A stretch of DNA of 64,000 nucleotides from Jackrogersella multiformis (taxonomy: Eukaryota; Ascomycota; Sordariomycetes; Xylariales; Hypoxylaceae), in the NCBI GenBank assembly GCA_902806575.1, contig CADCXD010000004.1:434001-498000 (forward strand), written 5' to 3'. Below are positions 1 to 11,536 of this stretch, piece after piece (position 1 is the stretch's first letter; each line of letters opens with the position of its first letter). The position numbers and the translations under genes are program-made. The notes under the pieces were generated by a model. That model did no database searches and was not told the origin of the DNA. It worked only from the letters and a program-made list of their open reading frames with translations.

Positions 1-1073
1 GTTTCTTGTCGCTTGGCAGGGACCAATTCTTCGGCATCCCATTCACACGTCAGAACCTTGAACTCAACGTTCTCCGGATCTGCCCTGCCCTTGGAGCGTT
101 TCCTGCAGTGGGTAATATAATTATCGCGAACCCATTCCAGGGTGCGGAATACGTGCGTGTTGACTTTGCAGAATTGAGGGTCAACTTCGTAGTACGTGCG
201 TCCGCCTTCGCCGCTGGCAAAGTGTTCACCCCTGTCCCCATATGCTTGCTCTTGTCAATTTTGACCGGTGGGCATACGAGTTTCAATATACGTACCTTGT
301 TTAGCATAAATACATGAAGTCGACACGGATTTGTCACGCTGCTTGCGGACGGCCAAGCAGTCCATAAAGTAAAACGTCTCTAGGTTCTTGAACAGGGCGG
401 CAAACTCGTAGGCATGCCGCGGGCGCGTATTGTCGTGGTTGCGGAGAAAGTTGTGAATTATGCCACAAGTACGACAGACTCGGCACTCCTCGTCCCATTT
501 GGTGCTATAACGAATAGCTACGCGACGAATCTTAGAAAGCTGCTCTAGATCTAGGTGATCTGCCCAGTAGCCTAAGGACCGAGACCATGTGGCACCTGGA
601 TAATCAAAGCATACGATGTCAGAAGACCTCTCTAGGAGGACTAGGCGGCCATTATCAAGGATCAAATTCCCCGGGCGTGATATTAGGTTCTCGACCAGAT
701 TCTTCGCCTCGCTGCAAGCCAGTGACAGCTGCGTGAATGTCTTGCTCATAGTGAGATAGTATGACTTATCGGCTGCGGGAAAGGGGAAGACGGGCTTGAG
801 AGTACTAGTGAACTTGGCCCGCTTGACGTCTTTTCCGGGCTGAGACGACGACGACGGCATGCGATCCATGGTACTCTCGCCATCATCGGTCATAGAGTCT
901 GAATCATCCGGCACCGCGGTATCATCATTATGCTCGAACTTGAGGAAATGGATACCAGGCGTATAGATTATATCCTCCCATATCTGCAGGCGGATATCGA
1001 AGGGGAAAGCCGAGAAGCAAGTGAACCGTTGGAGGCTGGACGGCACGGCCAGATGGATGGGAGTAGACGACAT
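1..1073 (-). CDS. 2EXR-domain protein, 3' end cut by window
   Basis: Starts at ATG 1073. The N-terminus (CFSAFPFDIRLQIWEDI, about residues 18-36) matches the 2EXR motif of fungal proteins related to F-box N-termini (hydrophobic-P-x-E/D-I-R-x-x-I-W). A short intron fits at 251-295 (GTACGT donor, AG acceptor): exon 1 ends at 296 and exon 2 continues from 250 in frame to base 1 without a stop, so the C-terminus lies outside the window. The middle has an acidic Ser/Asp stretch and a Cys cluster (CRVCRTC) near residue 200. 2EXR proteins are large lineage-expanded fungal families of unknown function; no catalytic site is seen. Gene and domain call are firm, the function is not known. Confidence 0.8.
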
Positions 1074-2922
1074 GCTGGTGAATGTTAACAGTCGGAGAGC
1101 GATGAGAAAGGTAAGTGGGAGGCTGATTTCTCGGGTTACAGGTAGCGAGCACGGCGGTGACGAAAAGTGGCGTCCGAAAGTGGTGGTCCTTGGCTTATAC
1201 TCGACCTATTCCCAAGGCAATCTAGCTTATTTATCGTAAGAAAAGAGGCGTCCAGCTTCTTGGGCAAGGGAAATCTAGATGGTTCATGTCCAGACCAATG
1301 AGCGACGGAGCGGGTGACGACGACATGCAGACGTATCAAAGGCCCATTGGCTTTAGTTGAAAGAATAACGACCAAGACTACGAGTTTGCGTAGAGACAGG
1401 CTCGTAGAGACAGAAGACGAGTTACCGCAAGTGGGGGTGAGGCAGGGAGGTAGAATTGATGCCTAAGTTATGTAGGTAAATGAAAGATAAGGTGGGAGGT
1501 TGGAAGTTGAAAGTTTCAAGGTTGTCAATAGGAAGCAGTAGAAGTAGACAGTAGAGGGTAGAGGGTAGAAAGTAGAAAGTAGAAGTTTTAGTTGAAGAAT
1601 TAAGGATTAAGGAGTTAAGGAGATAAAATAAAAAAGGTTAAGAAGTTGAAATGGGTCGAGGTTAATTCATCTAAGGCAAGAAAGAAGGTGGTTAAGTTGA
1701 TTAAAGTCGGGTAGGTACTGTGTTGTACATTTACTGTTGTACATCACTTTTAGGTAGGTACGTGCCCCAACCTTGAAAGTACTTGTACTAACTTTGTGAC
1801 TTGGGCAGAATGTAGCAGCATTCGATTTTCGGTGTTCGTATCTCTCTAGGTAATATCGTATGCATCTAACCTTTAGGTACCTACCTTGGGTATTTAAGTA
1901 GGTAAATACATGTATAATACATTAGGTACTTGGATATGAGAGGTGAGAATAGATGAGGCTGAAATTAGGGTCAGGTACCTACAGCTGGAAAAGCTACCAG
2001 GTAGGTACACTTCCACAGGCCCAAAGGTAGCCCTGAGCCCTGAGCCCTGTGCCCTGGAACCCACAGTTACAGTCAGATTAGTGGACTTCAGGGGAAACCT
2101 TGGAACCCCGCAGCACCCGGGCTATTTATTTCCTTTCAATTGAGCCCTGAAGGTAGGTGGGATGGTGGGGTTCGGCATTAAAGTTAAAGATGCGATGAAT
2201 TAGGTGTAACTCATCCCATAATAGAGCGGGGATAATGGATGTTCAATAACTTTATATATCAGGTAACTACCTCATACCTACTATCACCTAGGAGGTAGCT
2301 ATTGGCATTAATGTGTAACTTCTAAATTTTGTGTTTACATACAGGTAAGGACCCAGGTAAGGAGATATAAAATTAAGGAATCGCAATACTGTTTCCCCTT
2401 AGCAGAGGAAGTTACCTCGCTGCCTTGGTACCAAATTGCATATGGCACATGGCACGATGTTTTTGTGACATCATTTATGATTGTCTCAGTTAGGCTTGAT
2501 TTTAGTTCGATTTAATACCCAACCTACCTCCTTAGGGTACCTACCTACCTAGGTACCTACACTACACCCAACTAATAACTAACAAATAACAACAAATAAC
2601 CCACCCATTTACCACCAACTTCTAAAATGACAAGAACAATTTCACACCGTCTCTTGAGTATTTATTCAACCAGGTATTGATATTCATCTCCGAGACACGT
2701 ATTCTCATCCGGTGTTTATAAAATAGGTACTACTAGGATAAGACATCTAAACCGAGCCTAGAGACAGTCGAGAGAGTATTTGTTTGAAGTTCTAGAAATA
2801 ACTTCAACCCCAACCCCAATTCATTCAGTACCTATGAATGCGGAATTCTCATTCAATAATTCTCATTCAATAATGAATAACGTAACCAAATACATCAGGT
2901 GTTTAGGTGTCGACTGAGGTCC
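1074..2922. other. Intergenic region, AT-rich with palindromic motif
   Basis: No convincing gene. Bases about 1500-1660 are purine-rich on the + strand with imperfect GTAGAAA/GTAGAGG repeats. Many copies of the GGTAGGTA/TACCTACC motif are present, densest at about 2536-2560. Short ORFs here lack codon structure or recognisable domains. Confidence 0.6.
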
Positions 2923-3552
2923 TCATAGTTCTACTTCGAATGCCTCACTTTGGAAACTACCTCTGAACGAGTCCTCACTGGCGCCAGCGTTCTCCAAGGA
3001 ATCCTTAGTAATAGCGTCGGCCTCTGACAGCCAGACACTAATCCACTCCCCTCTGCAGACAACCCTCACCCTGCCACGTAGCTTCTCTAGTGGTACGATA
3101 GGCGCCTTGAGTTCCAACTCCTGCTCTCTCGTCTGACCCGCCCCGATCGTAACGAGCGATTCCGGCCCGGGCGGCATTTTGCGCCTGATCTGAATCGTCG
3201 GCATGTGTATGGGGCTTTCGCTACCGGCGGGTACGAAGAAAGACACGACACCTAGCTGCAGCGCCAACGGATCAAGCGGAGAGTTCCATGACAGGATCGT
3301 AACGGGCTGGGAGTGCGTATTGGTAACAGCGAGTGCCAGCTTCGGCGGAGTAGAAGATTCTGCTGAGCTGACTTGGCGGACTGACACCTTTAGCTTCGAG
3401 ATGACGTCGACTGAGTCCGAGTCTGCCATCTTGTTCTCGGCCACCGGTTCGAAAATGCTGGAAGTTCCAGTATACCGAAATAAGATGAAAGATACAGTTA
3501 AGAGGAGCAGCAACAGAACTGTTCGACCTTGTCCGAATTGCTTATTTCCCAT
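2923..3552 (-). CDS. Conserved-looking fungal protein, single N-terminal membrane anchor
   Basis: Single exon, 209 aa. Residues about 11-26 are a hydrophobic segment (run of Leu then VSFILF), which suggests a signal anchor, followed by a soluble beta-rich part. Residues about 70-190 contain VTNTHSQPVTILSWNSPLDP and alternating hydrophobic/polar segments with repeated Pro-Gly turns. This pattern resembles, from memory, the beta-sandwich part found N-terminal to M35 (deuterolysin-like) proteases, but no HExxH motif or zinc site is present, so it is not a protease. An internal Met at about residue 42 could give a soluble form starting after the anchor. Function unknown. Confidence 0.6.
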   Translation of the reverse strand: MGNKQFGQGRTVLLLLLLTVSFILFRYTGTSSIFEPVAENKMADSDSVDVISKLKVSVRQVSSAESSTPPKLALAVTNTHSQPVTILSWNSPLDPLALQLGVVSFFVPAGSESPIHMPTIQIRRKMPPGPESLVTIGAGQTREQELELKAPIVPLEKLRGRVRVVCRGEWISVWLSEADAITKDSLENAGASEDSFRGSFQSEAFEVEL

Positions 3553-4594
3553 GGACGTTATTGATTTGAGGCCTTGGTAGGTATAAGTATTGTGTGAATA
3601 TGATTGAAGCTTCTAGATTCTAGCTTTCTTAGGTGATGTCTTTGAATGAATCCAAGCTCATCTAGGTGTCTAGGTGTCTAGGTATCTAGGTAGTCAGCAC
3701 TCAGGTTTGATAGTAGGTCCTTCTCATTCAATACATTGAATGTAAATATGTGAGTTCGGGCTTGCAGAAGACCTAAAAGAAGACCTAAATCAAGGGCCCG
3801 TGGCTCTGCCTAATATTTAACATTCGATAAATGCGATCGATTCCGATACAGGATTGCGTCACCACACCGGCTCAGGAAGCCAACTTCTCGATTGGGAGTC
3901 CTCCCGACATCTGTAAATGTCAAGAGCCTATCTTGCTGCCTGCTTTAGGTAGCTATTTAGGTAGATAGATAGATACCAACGCTGTGGGTAAATTCGATGC
4001 CAAGATGTCCCGCCGAGATGGTCGAAAGGGGCAGGTGTTCTAGAACTATCACGAGGTGGCCTATGATTGGCTAGGTACTATGAAGAATCATGCTGCACAT
4101 GTCTAGTGTATGCCATGTAGAAGTGTGGTGATTTGTGTTCCAGGCTGTCTTGCTTTCTTTCTCCTTGGAAAATGTATGGAGATCTTGCTATTCTACACTA
4201 GTGTAGTTGTCGACAAGTTCGCCCCTATTGAGATCTACCCAGGTAGCTTAGGTGAGTGAAATCAAATATCTGAGGTTAGTAAATTCACATAAACCTCAAT
4301 TATTTAGTTGATATTTGTCTATTATCCTTAGGTATCGTCAATCTAATATCCGTTGAATGGGGTAGGTATTCACACAAAAAAGAAGGCAAGAAAAAGAAAC
4401 AAGAGGAGTAGGTCCCTAACCACCCCCTCCCCTCCCCTCCCCTCTCTCCCCTTTCCACACCACGATCCTACGTCGTTTATACATCATCCCATTTTATAAA
4501 CATAAGCAATGTAATATACCCTTCCCAAAGCACAAAACTCTCCATTAAACACACAGGCGTATCTCATATCTATCTACAACCCGAGACCGAAGCC
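3553..4594. other. Intergenic region
   Basis: No gene seen. It holds tandem-like TCTAGGTG/TCTAGGTA repeats at about 3662-3692 and scattered CCTAGGTA motifs. A pyrimidine-rich run lies at about 4420-4455, just downstream of the CYP505-like gene, and is probably in its 3' flank. Confidence 0.5.
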
Positions 4595-7500
4595 TCAATC
4601 GAAAACATCCGTAGCATACCTCGTATTCCTCAGGCCCTCCCACCACGTCGCGGCCTCCTCCTCCGTGACCACCTTGCCCTCGGTCCTGTGCGCCTCCTTC
4701 TTCACCATGCTCACGACGGCGTCCTTGACGCCCTCGCCCACGGCCCGCGAGCCGCACACGAAGAGCTTGGCGCCGTCGCGCCACAGCGCCATGACCTCGT
4801 CCTCGGCCGCCAGCAGCGCGTCCTGCACGTACCGGCACCCGGCGCTCTTCTCGGGGCGGCGGCTGTAGGCGCGGCGCACGACCACGGCGCCGGCCTGCTC
4901 CCAGGCGGCCAGCTCGTCGGCGTACAGGTCGTCGCGGCCGGGCTCGCGGCACCCGACGAACAGCATGGCGGGCGCCAGCTTGCGGCCGGCGGCCACCATG
5001 GACGCGCGCTCCTGCACGAACCCCCGGAACGGCGCGATGCCCGTGCCGGACCCCACGCAGATCACCGGCGTGTTCTCCACGTCCTGCGGCAGGTGGAAGG
5101 CCGCGTGCGACGGCCGCACCGCGATGTGCAGCTTGTCGCCCGCCGCCAGCGACGCCAGGTATGACGACGCCACCCCGACGTACCGGCCCTGGCCCGACTT
5201 GGACGGCGCCTCGAGCACCGAGAAGGTGAGGGTCACGTGCGAGGGGTTCCAGAGGGAAGAGGAGGAGATGGAGCTGCGGGTTTGTTAGTGTGGGTTTTTT
5301 AATAAAAGGATTGTTATTTATAGAATTTTGTCTAGGAGGGAAGAGCCGGGAAGGTGAAAGGTAAGGTAACGTACTATTGTCGCACGCGCATCGGCGGGAG
5401 CATCGCGAGGAACGAGCCCAGCGGTAAGTCGACGGATGTGTACTTCTCTAGAAGATCCAGCACGGAGATGCGCTTATTCGCCACGTCTTCGAAAGAGTCG
5501 GTTGCGAGCTTCTTCAGCGCTTCTTTCTCGGCGGCGTCTTTTGCCACTTCGACCAGGGCGAATATGTTCTGCGGATAATATTAGCTGGCCTGCCTATATC
5601 GGAGTAGGGGTAAGAGTAGGAGTAGTAGGAGTGTTGGAAAGATTGGAGTACGGCCTGTTAACATACCCTCTTAGTTGCCGGTTGCGATAGCTCGACATAA
5701 GCACCGAAGACGCTGTGCGCGGGTATCGATGTGTTTGTGGGAAGCGAGGTCATCCCGTCGCTGCCGATGGTGATGTGCGCGTCCCACGGAAGGTGGAATT
5801 GGCGCATGGCGCGCTCGACGGTCTGCTTGGGGTTGATGGGCAGGACCGCGAGGTAGTCGCCGGCTCGGTAGGTCTCGTCGCTCGGGAGCACAACTTCGAT
5901 GTGCTTCTTGGTCGGCTCTCCTTCGGCCGTCAACGTACGACTCTCGACCACAAGACCCTCCATGACATCCTGTCGCAGAGTAGACGTGCGCGGGCTCGTA
6001 ATCGAGACTTTTAGGCCGACAGACAGCGACGGGTCCGTTCCGTCGTCAGATGTGCCGTACTGCTTCTTGAGCGCCGGCCAGAGCACGTCGTCCTCCCAAG
6101 TCTCGAAGTCGGTAAACGCGTCGCCCTTACCGACGTCGGTGAGTCCCAGATCCGCGACTCGGGTAGCTCCAGCTTCCGCGAGCTTGGCGTCGACCAGCTT
6201 CGGCACCCTGTAGAAAGTCTGGGCCCAGTCGTGATGGCCGACGCCGAAGACCGTGTACTGCACACCTTCGAGTGCTGTCTTGTCCTCGATGCTCTCTAGC
6301 CAGGAGACAAAATGCGCGGCGTTGTCCGGAGGCTGTCCCTCATACGACGCGGTGATTATAACCACCGGTTGCCCCTTGGGCAGATCCCCATTCGCGGTGT
6401 CCAAGATATCAATCTTGGTAGCCTTGAATCCATACCTCGACGCATCGCTAGCCACCCGCTGGGCAAGAGATTCGCAGGTGCCGCTGTTGCTCCCGTACAG
6501 GATCGTGATGGGGGTCCCGCCGGCTCCATTGGTGGATTGTACCGGATCTTTTAAGGAGAGCCCGCTCATAGGTTCCGTTGGGATTTCCTTGCCGGCTAGG
6601 CGATGTTCGAGCTGGCTCGGCGTCAGCCCGTCGCGGGGGGTCGCTCTCATGCGGAAGCCCTTAGGCTTGATAGTAAGAGTTTGCTTCAGAGCTAAGCTAT
6701 ACGACGGGTCGTCCATGACGAAATTGAAGCTCTGCAGAAGCATGACCATCGCAAGTGTCGCTTCCTGCCAAGCGAACGGACGACCGATGCACTAGAAACC
6801 ACCAAGTCAGTAATATGTTAACCGCGGGGACGCCCAATGCCGATGTTTGGGCTGTAAAAGGGGGTTCGACAAATAGCCCCGGATTCTTAGGAGGGAACCA
6901 CAAGCCCTGGGGAGAAGGGGGTGATAGCAGAGACATGGGACAGTCGAAGATACGTACCCCTCGAAGTCCGTTGCCGAACGGTTTCCACGCATTCTTCGGG
7001 AGTTTGTTGAACGGCTCATCTAGCATGCGTTCCGGCTTGAACTCATCCGCATCGTCGCCGTAAACAGCCGGGTCCAAATGTGACTTCTTGATAAGCATGC
7101 TCAGAGGCTCGTCCTTGTAGACTAGATACTGTCCCGCGACAACCGTATCCTCCTTGGGCGTGACCGAGATTTGCGAGATGGGCGAATCCACTCTCAGGGT
7201 TTCGCGCATTACCTAAAAACCGCGTGAGCAAATTCATAATCCTCCGAGAAAGCGTATGGTTATAACGCAGACGTGACGAAAGAGGGACAGGTGGTGAGAT
7301 GGTGACGACCAGCCAGGTAAGCGGCATCAGGATAACGTATTGACTTACGGCTGAGATATAGGGGAACTTGGACATGTGATCCACGGTGATGGGCCCTTTC
7401 CCGACGACCGCGTCGACCTCCTGCTGAGCCTTCCGGTAGGCCTCGGGACGCTTAAGGAGCTCGTAGAAGGCGAAAGAAAGCATCCCCGATGTCGTTTCGT

Positions 7501-8495
7501 GCCCGGCTATGAGAAAAGTAATGAGGTTGTCGGTGATGCTCGAATCGGTCATATGCTCTCCGGTCTTCGGATCCACGCCGTTGAGCATCGCATTGAGGAG
7601 GTCTTTCCGGTCGGACGGGTTACGCTTCCGCTCCTGGAGAACCTCGTCGGATGTCTTCCGCAATACGTCTATGTCCTTCCAATATTTGGCATCTTCGTTC
7701 CGGTAGAACCAGGACGGCATCGTCCTGTTCGGCCTGTTGCCGGATTCGGTAAGGAAGTCGCCCATGGCTTCGACGAAGGGGTGCAGATCTGATGTATAGT
7801 AGCTATTGAAACGATAACCCATCGAGCAGAGAGCGAGCGTATCAAGAGCAAGGCGAGTGAAGTCGTCCGTGACCTCGATCGGATGCGAAGGTCCGTATCG
7901 AGCCCACTTCATAGTAAGCTGGGAAGCTACCTCGTGCATCTCAGCAAACATGCCCCGGATCGACATGGGGCCGAACGCAGGCATCAGAACTATTCGGCAT
8001 TAGTGATTGCCAAACATGCTGGATCCTGACCGACGAACCTCGGTGAGCAATGCCCCAGTTGGGCTCTTCCAATCGAGCCTATAATACTTTATCAGTATAT
8101 CGCATCCATGGGGGCCCAGGATAAGTCAGCTCACCGTGAATAGACCATCGTGGACGCCGTTTCGAATTTCATAAAGGGCACCCTTTGGGATCTTCACAAA
8201 TCGTTTCTCATCACAGAACTCGTCGATGATCTTGTGGGTTGAACCGAATACTATAGATCGTCCAGGAAGACGAAGTCGGTATATCTCGCCTACGAGAAGC
8301 TCATCAGTAACCGGTTTATATAAGGGGGCCACCCACGGAGGTGCACGCCACCCCCTCTCCGTACGTAGTATGTTACGTACCATACTTATCCGCGAGCGAG
8401 ATGAAAGAGCGCAGGGGAAGCTCTCGATCGAGTTCCGCGATGTGACCCAAGAAGGGAAGACCCGGGGGCTCCGGAATAGGCGTTAATCCTGACAT
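4595..8495 (-). CDS. Self-sufficient cytochrome P450 / P450 reductase fusion (CYP505, P450foxy type)
   Basis: Eight exons (8495-8381, 8289-8135, 8078-8039, 7989-7349, 7212-6958, 6791-5667, 5568-5375, 5273-4595) join in frame to about 1067 aa, the usual length of fungal P450foxy. The P450 domain has I-helix FLIAGHETTSG, the ExxR helix (RETLR), FKPERM and heme loop FGNGLRGCIG with the thiolate Cys at about 403, split by an intron just before CIG. From about residue 497 an FMN-binding flavodoxin domain follows (ILYGSNSGTCE, TASYEGQPPDN), then an FAD/NADPH ferredoxin-reductase domain (RQYSISSSS, GSGTGIAPFRGF, C-terminal YATDVFD). Such enzymes hydroxylate fatty acids at subterminal positions with NADPH and no separate reductase. 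There is no N-terminal membrane helix, consistent with CYP505. I chose ATG 8495 (MSGLTPIPEPPG); an in-frame ATG at 8558 would add 21 residues. Confidence 0.93.
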
Positions 8496-8558
8496 TGTTT
8501 CGTCTGTGGTAGTGCTAGTGCTATAGAGACTGAGAATGGCAGGCCACTCGATTGTCAT

Positions 8559-11536
8559 ACTATATAGGCGTGTTGTCTCTGAGCTGGAAACTCGAGAGAC
8601 TTCGGTATGGAATCGGTCTTAGGTATATATATGACTACCTACAGGTATACAAAGGAAACACGAAGAGACCCAGCCTCCGGAAGTAGTATGGAAGCCCGAA
8701 TCCCGCCTGAACGGTATCCTGCTTAATATGGAACGGTAGCTGGTCCTCGGCCGACCGATAAGTTAAGACAGGGTCTAGGAGTACGGCGGACGATAGTCGG
8801 GCTAATTGATATATTGCACGGCCGAATAATAAGATCGGATTTGATTGTTGTTGCCTTTTTCAAGTAGGTATTTTTTCTTTTTTTCTTTTTTAGCTTGTGA
8901 CAGGAACAAACAAGCAGACAAACCAGATTGTTCGAATCACAATCCCAGCGGTACTTCGGCATGCGCGAGTTGATGAGGTTTTAATTTTCTTCCTAGCAAA
9001 ACCTCATACTGGCGAACCTCGGTTCGTGCTGATCCACTTTGGCCTCGTCATTCTCGTCTCTTTCCCTCCATAGGCCGTTCGTACATACATACATATGACA
9101 CAAGTGCCTACCTAACCTACCCTACCAGCCCATTAACCTAAACGTATCGACCTACCGGCAGACTGCGATCCTGGCTTTCTTTTGCAGGGAAAATGCTGCC
9201 CAGGCGTCAAGGATCCTTCTTGATACATACTTGAAGACCCGTACGCTAAGGAGAGGCGGTGCGGCGCGGTCGGGTGTTGCTACTAGGTTAGATCGTAAGT
9301 TGGCATCATGCACATTGCCATCTAGTCTACCTATTACCGGGTCCGTACGGTCCGCTAATATGCTACATATAAACCGTGGCAGCATAACACGATCATGCAA
9401 AACTAGTGTAGACGATGAAAATGTCGAGCAAGCCGAGGTAGATGTCGGTGTCGTTTCGTAGGGTCGTGGGGGAGGTGGGAATGCAACGGAGATGAGTAAT
9501 GGGGACCGGTCCTTTGGCCAAAGCTGAACTGGCTATTTTTATGGTGGGTATTTGTTATCAAGCCTTAAGCCATCGGGTTAGTGGTTTTGTATCATGTAAT
9601 ACCGACGAGCTGGCGTCATGCTGCATATTCTACCTAAGTCTACCGTATACACTACCTAAGTACCTACAGTATATGGCCAGGTGGGCTTACATTATGCAGG
9701 TTTACCGATGAATATTCTACCTAGGCAGGTCCTAGAGTACCTACCGATGCAGCTTTAATGCAGCTTTAATGCAAGTTCTATAAGTAGTCTGTCGACTAGG
9801 CTATGATAGTTCTAGTGGTTACCTACTTAGACTAGGTAGACTACACTAGGTAGCCAGAATAGCGTCAGTGAAAATGCAGACCGTATCCCCAAATTATCTA
9901 ATCAACAGCTAAAAGACGAATAAACTGCGTGGAAATTTATGTCAAGGGATAGGAGATATATAGCATAAAATAGTGTCAGCACTAAGTATAAATCAAAAGA
10001 CCCTAATATAAATGGATAGTTTTGTCAGCCAGTATTAGATAAACATAATAATCATCCAATGAAATATCTAACCTAACAGAGAGAGACATATTCTTTTCTA
10101 TTTTCAGTTGACTACCTAGGTACCTACCTAAGGTAGTGTATCCTGCTAGATTATCTAAAGTCTGTCTGGCAGTCTGGTAACTGGTAACCGCCCAGGTGGT
10201 TTAAGAAACGAGAAACGTCTAGATTCGTACAGTAGGAGACTCTACTACCTACCTAGGTAGGGAAAAACCCGTACTACTGATAGGTACCGAGGTAAGTATG
10301 CTCTCCATAGTAAATTGATGCCCCTTGAATTTCTTCTACACGTATTACCGGTAGGTACCAAAGAGGAATAGTACCGCAGGTTGGGACTTGGCACCAATGC
10401 GCCATGTCTCGGCATCTCCCAGTCTCGTCTCGTTGATTCCTCGCCCTATCCACGCATATCGGCGCCCCTAGCCCCGGGATTTCCGTCTTATTAAGTTCTT
10501 ATTAAGTTATGCCGGCCGGGTTAGTGAGTCGGAGAAATTCTTTAACCCTTCGCCTTTCTTCGACTATTACTGTCCTACCTGCTATGGATATCCGACGACT
10601 TGATCCGCGATCCAGGTAGGTACACGTACGTTGGACCTACAAGAATCAAATCTCGGTTTTGTCAAACTGTATGTACCGCCACATACCGCGGTAGAGCGGC
10701 CTTGAATGCCGTACGCGCAATCTTCGCATGCATACGTACCTTAGGTAGGTAGTCACATACGGATTCGACATGCAGCTCACTGCCGACACGTCTGATATAT
10801 CGTATTCTTCAGCGGAAGATGTTCCGCACATGTGGGTTAGAGCTTCCTATAATCGCTTAGTTTGGTCCGACCCAGCGGTTTGGCCTGGCAATAGTTCAAT
10901 CTCACGATCGATCGTGTGTTGTGGTGCCAGATTTTCTCTTCTCGTGTATATTCTGAGATATATTCTGAGATATCTACCTAGATTTTCTCACCGGTACCCT
11001 TTTATATAAATACGGTGAGTTGTTTCCTACCTAACATATAAGAAATAGATTACCCCTTCGTTAAATACATACAGCAAGTTCCGAACTTGTTGTTTAGTAG
11101 TATGATGTTATCATATCCAGTTACCCTTTAGATGCCTCTTCATCTCAATTGGGTGTATCGATTCTCACCCATGAATGATATCCCACCATGTCTTTGTCTT
11201 GTTTACAAGCGTCATATACCGAATGCATTCGGCAAGAGAGTAGGTATTGTAAAGAGCAGCCTTGTGTAAGAGACAATGCCAAATATTCACGGCCTCGAGG
11301 CGACAAAGAACTACCTAGCATTATCTCAAGCAGAGAAAAAGAAAATGTAGAGTCAACCAACCTCGAACCCATATATATCCCAAGAACAGTTTCAACCCCC
11401 TTAATTCACTAGAAACCTAAGCTGCTCGGGGAATTTAAGCAAATAAACTCGGGCTACTTAGAGAACACTTTACTACAAGGGACAATTGGAACAATATCAA
11501 GAGGTGCAGACCGCATTGCACGATCACAGTGAGAAG
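8559..11536. other. Intergenic region, about 3 kb
   Basis: No supported gene. Sequence is AT-rich with many TACCTAGGTA-type palindromes (for example about 10110-10135 and 10235-10262). Short ORFs of 60-85 codons look random. The distal part must hold the promoters of the flanking genes, but no distinctive element was recognised. Confidence 0.5.

Noticed and set aside
8920..8960. tRNA T-arm-like GTTCGAATC sequence
   Set aside because: The five-base stem does not pair correctly and no acceptor, D-arm or anticodon arm fits around it.
11486..11536. Upstream TTG start extending the orphan membrane protein by 17 residues
   Set aside because: Fungal nuclear genes rarely start at TTG and the first in-frame ATG is 11537.
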